A DNA stretch of 64,000 bases, taken from Aldehydirespirator sp965204415 (lineage in GTDB: Bacteria; Actinomycetota; Acidimicrobiia; Acidimicrobiales; Aldehydirespiratoraceae). Positions within the stretch are counted from its first letter, which is position 1. Every line of letters starts with the position of its first letter. The stretch is taken from NCBI GenBank assembly GCA_965204415.1, contig CBDBEL010000004.1, positions 744,001 through 808,000 of the forward strand, in the 5' to 3' direction. Under the pieces are notes generated by a model. The model saw only the letters and a program-made list of their open reading frames with translations. It was not told the DNA's origin and made no database searches. The translations under genes and the position numbers were made by a program. Positions 57,885 through 64,000 of the stretch are shown piece after piece.

Positions 57885-60258
57885 CACCTTCGAGCTGGGC
57901 GCCCGCCCGGTCTACACCGGAACCCACGTCACCCGCGCCCAGGACGACGCCCTGCTCAGCGGGCAGGGCACCTACGTCGCCGACCTCCGCCGCGACGGCA
58001 TGGCCGAGATCGCGGTGGTCCGCAGCACGGTGGCCCACGGCCGGATCACCGCCATCCGCACCGCCGAGGCAGCCGCCGTCGACGGCGTCATCGCGGTGAT
58101 CACCGCCGCTGACCTCGCCGACATCTCGCCCTACCCCAACTTCGCCTCCGCCTACACCAAGACCCCAGGGACGTTCCCGCTGGCCCGCGACAAGGTGCGC
58201 TACGTGGGCTCGCCGGTCGCGGTGGTGCTGGCCGAGGACCGCTACATCGCGGAGGACGCGGCCGAACTCGTGGAGGTCGATTACGAGGATCTGCCCGCGG
58301 TCACCTCTCTCGAGGAGGCCCTGGAACCAGACTCGCCGCGGCTGTTCGAGGACTGGCCCGACAACCGGCTCCTCGACCTGCAGCCCGACGACTCGGAGGT
58401 GGCCGCCATCCTGGCCGGCAGCCGGGTGTTCCGGCGCCGCTACAAGATGGGCCGCCATACCGCCATGCCCATGGAGACCCGGGCCTCGCTGGCCGAGGTG
58501 CGGGACGGCCGTCTCCACCTCTGGTGCACCAACCAGCACGCCCACATCGCCCGCACCACGCTGTCGTACGTGCTGCCGGTGGCCGAGCGCGACATCAGGG
58601 TGGTCATCCCCTACGTCGGCGGCGGCTTCGGGCTCAAGCAACACCTGTATCCCGAGGATGTCCTGTCGTCCTGGCTGGCCCTGCGCCACGGTCGTCCGGT
58701 TCGCTTCGTCGAGGACCGGGCCGAGCACATGATCGCCGCGGCCCATGCCCGCGACCACATGATGGACATCGAGGCGGCCATCGACGACAACGGCCGGATC
58801 CTGGCCATGCGGGTCCAGGTCGTCCAAGACCTCGGGTCAGCAGAGATATTCCCCGGCGCCTGGTGCCCGGCGCTCACCACTGCCGCCCACATGACCGGTC
58901 CCTACGACATCGGCCACTGCGTGGTGTCGGTGGCCGCGGTGACCACCAACAAGACGCCCGGCGGCTCCTACCGGGGCTTCGGGGTGCCCGAGGCCGCGTT
59001 CGCGGTCGAGCGGTTCATCGACGAGATCGCGCAGGAGGTCGGCGTGGACCGGCTCGATCTGCGCCGGTCGATGCTGCTGCAGCCCGAGGACCTGCCCTAC
59101 ACGACCGCCTCGGGCGCGCTGCTGGATTCGGGCAGCTTCGCGGAGTCCTTCGAGAAGGTGGTCGAGTTGGCCGAGCCTGCCTACCGGCGGGCCGAGGCCC
59201 AGCACGGCGCCGACCCGCAGTCGCGGGTCGGTGTGGGCTACGCGGTCCTGTTCGAGGGCGTCTCGCCGACCCACCACGGCGCCTCGGCGCACTGGGCCGG
59301 CCACGAGTCGTGCTCCATCGAGGTGCAGCCCGACGGCGGCGTGCGGGTGGCGTCGGGGGTCACCGACCAGGGCCAGGGAACGACCACGTTCGTGGCCACC
59401 CTCGCGGCCGACGCGCTCGGGGTGCCGATCGAGACCGTCCACGTCGAGCTGGCCGACTCCGACTCGACCCCCTACGGCCTGGGCGCCTTCGGCTCGCGGC
59501 AGGCCGTGGTCGGCGGCGGCGCCCTGCTGCTCGCGGCCGGCGAGGTGCGAGACAAGGTCAAGAAGATCGCGGCCCACATGCTGGAGGCGTCCACCGACGA
59601 TCTGGTGATCGAGGCCGGCCGGGTCCACGTGGCCGGCAGTCCCGAGCCGGCGGTGACGATGGCGGAGGTCGCCACCAGAGCCGTCATCAGGACCATCGAC
59701 CTGCCGCCGGGCATGGAGCCGGGCCTGGAGGCGACCGCCCGCTACGAGCCCGAGTTGATGGAGCACGTGCCCGATGAGAACGGCAGGATCAACCCCAACG
59801 CGGCCTACGCCAACGCGGCCCATGCCGCCGTGATCCGGGTCGATGTCGGGACCGGCGAGATCGAGGTCCTCGACTACATCCTGGCCCACGACTGCGGGAG
59901 GGTCATCAACCCGCCGATCGTCGACGGCCAGATCTGGGGCGGGGTCGCCCAGGGCGTGGGAGGGGCCCTGTACGAGGACCTGTGCTTCAATGACCTGGGC
60001 CAGCCCCAGACCGCGTTCATGGACTATCTGGTGCCGTCGGCGATCGAGATGCCCGACCTGGTGATCGAGCACTTCGAGAGCCCGTCACCGAACACGCCAC
60101 TGGGCATCAAGGGCGTCGGCGAGGGCGGCACGGTGGGGCCGGCGGCGGCCATCGGCAACGCCCTCGCCCATGCGCTCGCCGAGTTCAAGCCGCAGATCCG
60201 CGAGACCCCGCTGAGCCCGGCCGTGGTGCGGGCCATGATCCCCGACCGAGAGGCCTGA
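57877..60258 (+). CDS. Molybdenum hydroxylase large subunit (second system)
   Basis: 793 residues, xanthine-oxidase family. GTYVADLRRDGMAEIAVVRS, GGGFGLK (~249), GSYRGFGVPEAAF (Tyr365), GQGTTTFVATLAADALGV and GIKGVGEGGTVGP with catalytic Glu749. As in the first system the YRGFG loop excludes CO dehydrogenase. Gene order differs from the first system: here FAD, Fe-S, then large subunit. The stop is inside a hairpin shared with the convergent aminohydrolase. Confidence 0.93.
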   Translation: MASTFELGARPVYTGTHVTRAQDDALLSGQGTYVADLRRDGMAEIAVVRSTVAHGRITAIRTAEAAAVDGVIAVITAADLADISPYPNFASAYTKTPGTFPLARDKVRYVGSPVAVVLAEDRYIAEDAAELVEVDYEDLPAVTSLEEALEPDSPRLFEDWPDNRLLDLQPDDSEVAAILAGSRVFRRRYKMGRHTAMPMETRASLAEVRDGRLHLWCTNQHAHIARTTLSYVLPVAERDIRVVIPYVGGGFGLKQHLYPEDVLSSWLALRHGRPVRFVEDRAEHMIAAAHARDHMMDIEAAIDDNGRILAMRVQVVQDLGSAEIFPGAWCPALTTAAHMTGPYDIGHCVVSVAAVTTNKTPGGSYRGFGVPEAAFAVERFIDEIAQEVGVDRLDLRRSMLLQPEDLPYTTASGALLDSGSFAESFEKVVELAEPAYRRAEAQHGADPQSRVGVGYAVLFEGVSPTHHGASAHWAGHESCSIEVQPDGGVRVASGVTDQGQGTTTFVATLAADALGVPIETVHVELADSDSTPYGLGAFGSRQAVVGGGALLLAAGEVRDKVKKIAAHMLEASTDDLVIEAGRVHVAGSPEPAVTMAEVATRAVIRTIDLPPGMEPGLEATARYEPELMEHVPDENGRINPNAAYANAAHAAVIRVDVGTGEIEVLDYILAHDCGRVINPPIVDGQIWGGVAQGVGGALYEDLCFNDLGQPQTAFMDYLVPSAIEMPDLVIEHFESPSPNTPLGIKGVGEGGTVGPAAAIGNALAHALAEFKPQIRETPLSPAVVRAMIPDREA

Positions 60259-60276
60259 GCGAACCGCTCGGCCTCT
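60249..60276. terminator. Two-way hairpin between convergent genes
   Basis: AGAGGCC (60249-60255) pairs with GGCCTCT (60270-60276), and GAGCG with CGCTC inside, around a three-base loop. It covers the stop codons of both convergent genes. CGCTCGGCCTCT is also the right end of the dispersed intergenic element. Confidence 0.7.
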
Positions 60277-61639
60277 AGCCCAGGATCGGTCGGTCGGGCA
60301 CCCCGGCCTCGTAGCGCTGCCAGAAGGCGGGGGCGGCCTCGCGGCAGCGGGCTTTGATCTCCTGCTCGTCGACGGTCAGCAGCTCGCGGTCCCGCATCAG
60401 GACTTCTCCGGCGACGATGGTGGTCGTGATCATCGACTCGTTCATGGCGAACACGAGGTGGCCGCCGATGTTGGCTGCCGTCATCGGGGTCGCCGGGTGG
60501 TAGTCGACCAGGATCAGGTCGGCGGCCGCTCCCTCGACGATGGTGCCGACAGGCGTGCCGCCGAAGTACAGCGACGCCAGCGCGGCGTTGTTGTAGACGG
60601 CCATCTCCAGGAGCTGGTCCACCGGCAGCCGCCGCCCGTCGCGGTGGGCGATCTTCTGGAGGAAGTAGGCGGCTTCGGCCTCCCGCCACATGGTGGGGGC
60701 AAGGCCGTCGTTGCCGAGGCACACCCGGACGCCGGCCCGCATCTGCGACTCGACCGCGGCGATGCCGTCGCCCACGTTCATGTTGTTGCGAGGCTGGTGG
60801 CTCGAGGCGGTGCCGGTCTCGGCCAGCAGCATCACCTCTCGGGCGTCGAGATGGATGGCGTGGGCCATGATCGACCGCTCGCCGAGCATGTCGTGGCTGT
60901 GGAGACGATCCACCGAGCGGGTGCCGGACATCGCCAGGCTCCTGTACTGGTCGTACTCATGCTCGCCAGCGTGGACATGGAATCCTGTCCCGGCCGGGAC
61001 CGACTCCCGGCACCGGGCCAGCGTGGCGTCCGAGACCGTCATCGGTGCGTGGATCCCGAAGCTGGCCGCGACCCGCCCGTCGATCGGGCCGCGGGCACAG
61101 CGCCCGACGAAGCGGGCGTTCTCGGCGATGCCTACGGCGGCGCGCTCGGGACCGTCGCGGTCGGTGACCTCGAAGCACAGGACGGCCCGGAGGCCGGCGT
61201 CGCTGACCACCGACGCGATCAGGTCCAGCACGCCGTCGATGCAGTTAGGCGAGGAGTGGTGGTCGAAGTAGGTGGTTGTGCCGTTCTTGATGGCGTCGAC
61301 CATCCCAACCTCGACGGCCAGCCGGACCTCGTCGGGTCGGAGTGCTCGGTCGTAGGGCCACCAGAGGCGGTCCAGGATGGTCGGTAGGGTGATGGGAGGG
61401 TCATGGGGGACGCTCATCCCCACCGCGAAGGCGCTGTAGAAGTGACCGTGGGCGCAGATGTTCCCGGGCATCACGTACTGGCCGCCGGCATCGAGCCGCA
61501 CCGCGTCGCGGTGACGGTTCTCCAGCTCCGAGCTCGGCCCGATCGAGGCGATCCGTCCGTCGACGACGAGCAGGCCATGACCTTCGAGGATCTCGTTGGG
61601 CCGCCGGAACGTGACGAGGGTCGCGTTGGTGATCAGCAC
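60275..61639 (-). CDS. SsnA-like aminohydrolase
   Basis: 454 residues, amidohydrolase superfamily. Metal site: CAHGHFYSAFAVGM (His64, His66; most relatives have HTHFYSA), GFHVHAGEHEYDQYR, IMAHAIHLD, SHQPRNNMNVGDG and CLGNDGLAPT with the metal Asp. It resembles SsnA, which in enterobacteria is encoded beside a xanthine-dehydrogenase-like and purine-degradation cluster. Likely a deaminase or amidohydrolase of a purine-like ring, acting with the hydroxylases here. It runs opposite to them. Confidence 0.85.
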   Translation of the reverse strand: MLITNATLVTFRRPNEILEGHGLLVVDGRIASIGPSSELENRHRDAVRLDAGGQYVMPGNICAHGHFYSAFAVGMSVPHDPPITLPTILDRLWWPYDRALRPDEVRLAVEVGMVDAIKNGTTTYFDHHSSPNCIDGVLDLIASVVSDAGLRAVLCFEVTDRDGPERAAVGIAENARFVGRCARGPIDGRVAASFGIHAPMTVSDATLARCRESVPAGTGFHVHAGEHEYDQYRSLAMSGTRSVDRLHSHDMLGERSIMAHAIHLDAREVMLLAETGTASSHQPRNNMNVGDGIAAVESQMRAGVRVCLGNDGLAPTMWREAEAAYFLQKIAHRDGRRLPVDQLLEMAVYNNAALASLYFGGTPVGTIVEGAAADLILVDYHPATPMTAANIGGHLVFAMNESMITTTIVAGEVLMRDRELLTVDEQEIKARCREAAPAFWQRYEAGVPDRPILG

Positions 61640-61654
61640 GCCGGCGCTCCCGGC

Positions 61655-62674
61655 CTAGAACCCGTCGGCGAACGCATCGATGACCTCTCGGATGTTGCCC
61701 CTGAGCGGGTACATGATCGGGCAGGTCACCCCGGCATCGACGTACTCGTGGACCTTGCGGCGGCAGTCCTCGGCGGTGCCCACAGCCATGATGTCGCGCA
61801 CGATCTCCTCGGGGATGACCGCACTGGCCCGCTCGTAGTCCTCCTCGGTGGCCGGCCACCCCATCAGCGCTTTGGCCCGCTCGGCGACCTCCTCGCTGAC
61901 CCCGCTGGCCTTCATGATGTGGGGCTCGGTAGCGAAGTAGTAGGCGGCCAGCTTCTTGCCCTCGTGCAGGGCGGTGTCCGGGTCCTCGTCGCACATCGAC
62001 ACCACGATCAGCTCGGGCAGGTCGATGTCGGTGATCGACCGGCCTGACCGGTTGGCGCCCTTCTCCACCAGGGCGACGGCCCGGCGGATGTAGTCGACCG
62101 AGACGCCGTAGTTCAAGCAGACGCCGTCGCAGATCTCCCCGGCCAGCTCGAGCATCCTCGGGCCGGTGGCGCCCAGATAGATGGGTATGTCGCGGGGCAA
62201 GGTGTCACCCCACACCACGTCGAGGCTCACACCGTCGAGGCGCACGAAGTCGCCGGAATAGGTCACCGGCTCCATGGTGAACAGCGCCCTTATGGCCTCG
62301 ATGTTCTCGCGCATGGCGGTGAGCGGCCGGACCAGGTCCACCCCGACCCGGCCCGCGATCGGCTCCCACCACGCGCCCAGGCCGAGCATCACCCGGCCCC
62401 GGCCGTCGACCTTGCCGCCGAGCTCCCACATGGTGCTGAAGCTGGCCGCGATCACCACCGGGTTGCGGGTCCAGATGGGCAGCACCCCGGCCGCGACCTT
62501 GATGCGGCGGGTGTGCGTCAGGAACGCGCTCATGGCCACGATGCAGTCGCGGGCCAGCCGGTTGTCGCCCTGCCAGATCTCGCTGAAGCCCCGGTCCTCC
62601 ATGTACAGGGCGAGGTCGAGCTCCTCGCGGATGTCGATCCGGTCCTGCATGTAGATGGCCATTCGCTGCGTCAT
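61655..62674 (-). CDS. LLM-class (F420-type) flavin-dependent oxidoreductase
   Basis: 339 residues from ATG 62674 (MTQRMAIYMQ). Bacterial-luciferase-like barrel: ALYMEDRGFSEIWQGDN, VAAGVLPIWTRNPVVIA, MLGLGAWWEPIAGRVG, IYLGATGPRMLELAGEICDG, VGTAEDCRRKVHEYVDAGV. Relatives use F420 (methylene-H4MPT reductase type) or FMN. It lies 15 bp upstream of the aminohydrolase and is co-transcribed with it and with the deaminase at 62726. Confidence 0.9.
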   Translation of the reverse strand: MTQRMAIYMQDRIDIREELDLALYMEDRGFSEIWQGDNRLARDCIVAMSAFLTHTRRIKVAAGVLPIWTRNPVVIAASFSTMWELGGKVDGRGRVMLGLGAWWEPIAGRVGVDLVRPLTAMRENIEAIRALFTMEPVTYSGDFVRLDGVSLDVVWGDTLPRDIPIYLGATGPRMLELAGEICDGVCLNYGVSVDYIRRAVALVEKGANRSGRSITDIDLPELIVVSMCDEDPDTALHEGKKLAAYYFATEPHIMKASGVSEEVAERAKALMGWPATEEDYERASAVIPEEIVRDIMAVGTAEDCRRKVHEYVDAGVTCPIMYPLRGNIREVIDAFADGF

Positions 62675-62725
62675 CGCACCGCTCCACACTGCCCCGGCTC
62701 AGCCGCCGTCCAAGCGGCGAGCCCG

Positions 62726-63742
62726 TCAGTCACCGAAGTCGAAGGCATCGATGCCCGAGAGCAGCTCGGCCCGGAGCGGGTCGGGGCAGAAGCTGGCCTC
62801 GACCGAGGTGCGGGCGAGCCGGCGCAGCACGCCGGCAGACCAGCCGTACACCTCGCTGGCCGTCACGTACTCGTCCTCCAGGGTGATCCGGTAGAAGCCG
62901 GACCCGTCGGTGTTGAGGGTCACCCTCGCGCCCGCGTCGACGAGGGTCCGGATCGGATGGGACTCCCGGTCGGGATACAGGCCCAGTAACACGTTGGACC
63001 ACGGGCACACGTTCAGGAAGATGCCGCGCTCGACGAGCTCGTCGACCAGCTCGGGGTCCTCCACCGATCGCACGCCGTGGTCGACCCGCCGGGTCTTGAG
63101 AAGGTCGATGGCGTCCCACACGCCCTCGGGGCCGCTCGACTCGCCGGCATGGGCCCGTATGCCGAGCCCGTTGGCCCGGGCCCGCTTGAAGACGGGGGCG
63201 AAGCGGTCGCCGGTGCGGCCCACTAGGGCCTCGTTCCCGTCGATCGACAGGGCCACCACCCGCGGATGGCCCATGGCCAGCATGGTGTCGAGCACCGCGT
63301 GGGCCTCGGCCCGGCTGTGCTTGCGGGAGATGCTGATCGACAGGTACACCGGTGGGTGGCCGTCGCGCTCGGCGTCCTCGAGCCCGGACGCGACCGCGGC
63401 GATGAACTCCTCCAGCGGTCCCTCGAAGTTCTTCCAGTGGATGGGGCTGACCATCAGGTCGGTGTAGGAGACCCCCGAGCGGCCCTGGCGTCTGGCCACC
63501 GAGTACGACAGCGACGCCACCTGCTCGGCGCTGCGGGGCAGGCACAGGACCCAGTCGAGGAAGGTCAGGAACTCCTGGAGGTCCTCCCAGTCGAACATGG
63601 CGTCGGGCGGTTCCTTGAGCAGGGGCACGCCGTTCTCCTCGGCCAGCCGCACCGCGTCCTCCACCTCGAATCCGCTGTCGAGATGGAGGTGCAGTTCCGC
63701 CTTGGGGAGCCTGCGGATGGCGTCTGCAGTGATGGCGCCCAT
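62726..63742 (-). CDS. Adenosine-deaminase-family enzyme
   Basis: 338 residues. KAELHLHLDSG (His18, His20), SYTDLMVSPIHW, RAHAGESSGPEGVWDAI with catalytic Glu, RRVDHGVRSVEDPELV, and TLNTDGSGFYRI. In adenosine deaminase the last motif is NTDDP; here the second Asp is Gly, so substrate or efficiency may differ. ATG 63742 (MGAITAD) follows GAGAGGA. Family role: hydrolytic deamination of adenosine or adenine-like bases, fitting the purine theme. Confidence 0.87.
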   Translation of the reverse strand: MGAITADAIRRLPKAELHLHLDSGFEVEDAVRLAEENGVPLLKEPPDAMFDWEDLQEFLTFLDWVLCLPRSAEQVASLSYSVARRQGRSGVSYTDLMVSPIHWKNFEGPLEEFIAAVASGLEDAERDGHPPVYLSISISRKHSRAEAHAVLDTMLAMGHPRVVALSIDGNEALVGRTGDRFAPVFKRARANGLGIRAHAGESSGPEGVWDAIDLLKTRRVDHGVRSVEDPELVDELVERGIFLNVCPWSNVLLGLYPDRESHPIRTLVDAGARVTLNTDGSGFYRITLEDEYVTASEVYGWSAGVLRRLARTSVEASFCPDPLRAELLSGIDAFDFGD

Positions 63743-63777
63743 GGTCTCGGTCCTCTCGTGGCGCCGTGCCGGGCGCA

Positions 63778-63813
63778 TTGATGCTGACTGGCTACTTGAT
63801 GCTGATCGGCTTC
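63778..63813. promoter_or_regulatory. Direct repeat in the divergent promoter region
   Basis: TTGATGCTGACTGGCTAC (63778) is followed directly by TTGATGCTGATCGGCTTC (63796). This 18-bp tandem repeat is centred between the divergent deaminase and hydroxylase genes and could be a regulator site. TACTGT near 63825 is a possible -10 for the rightward gene. The rest of 63743-63903 is unassigned. Confidence 0.4.
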
Positions 63814-63903
63814 CGGTCCTTGGCTACTGTTAGGCCGGTGCCCACAACCGAGCCGTTCCGCACGCGGTGACGCTAGCGGGCCGTCGCGAGGCATGAGAAA
63901 CGC

Positions 63904-64000
63904 GTGATCACCACCTCAGAGATCCAGCCCCCGCCCCGGCCGCTCTACGTCGGGGCCAACGTCACCCGGCCGGGAGACGACAAGTTGCTGCGCGGTCAGG
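63904..64000 (+). CDS. Start of a third molybdenum hydroxylase large subunit (partial)
   Basis: GTG 63904 opens a frame that runs off the window: RPLYVGANVTRPGDDKLLRG corresponds to RPVYTGTHVTRAQDDALLSG at the start of the large subunit at 57877. Only 32 residues are present, so subunit type rests on this N-terminal match. It is divergent from the deaminase. Confidence 0.6.
   Translation, partial: MITTSEIQPPPRPLYVGANVTRPGDDKLLRGQ

Overview
The window comes from a high-GC actinobacterium. Clade-level evidence: a mycothiol synthase (14091-14783), adjacent menA and menG-type genes, an F420-type flavin-dependent oxidoreductase (61655-62674), two DUF222/HNH genes of the 13E12 kind, DUF35-thiolase pairing and an OmpR-type regulator. 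Acidimicrobiia is a plausible class, but that is inference. Genes are tightly packed, often with ATGA or GTGA overlaps; no gap between genes reaches 300 bases. I saw no rRNA, tRNA, integrase, phage gene or CRISPR array.

Layout. 1-4.5 kb: end of dnaE, an unknown gene, a nitroreductase/DUF35/thiolase unit and a VOC protein. 4.7-7.65 kb: a defence/selfish-type cluster of two VapBC pairs flanking a DUF222-HNH nuclease gene. 7.9-15.7 kb: housekeeping genes (DUF255 thioredoxin-domain protein, response regulator, menA, YbaK, menG, mshD, nth). 15.9-21.4 kb: the histidine operon hisD-C-B-H-A-F. 21.7-29.3 kb: a fused indolepyruvate ferredoxin oxidoreductase, a SNF2 helicase and a small partner.

29.3-64 kb: a large catabolic island. 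It holds a P450, two GcvT-like (folate-dependent demethylase type) proteins, an XRE-cupin regulator, three Rieske oxygenases, an SDR, two complete BMP-type (nucleoside/purine-class) ABC importers, two complete three-subunit molybdenum hydroxylases plus the start of a third, a 3Fe-4S ferredoxin, a guanine-deaminase-like enzyme, an SsnA-like aminohydrolase and an adenosine-deaminase-like enzyme. The importers and hydroxylases form two parallel modules (33.6-46.0 kb and 50.1-60.3 kb) separated by a second DUF222-HNH/antitoxin insertion (46.5-48.4 kb). My working model is uptake, N- or O-demethylation, deamination and molybdenum-dependent ring hydroxylation of purines or (methylated) purine-like N-heterocycles. 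The substrate is not proven by the sequence.

The most unusual DNA-level trait is how often short tandem duplications sit exactly on gene starts or stops: dnaE, nitroreductase, thiolase, vapB, nth, hisC/hisB, the oxidoreductase, SNF2, ferredoxin and the second hydroxylase. Several create small decoy reading frames that start like the following gene. A second trait is a dispersed 100-145 bp intergenic element in five copies whose ends resemble inverted repeats. A third is a pair of near-identical leaderless promoters in front of the two DUF222-HNH genes.
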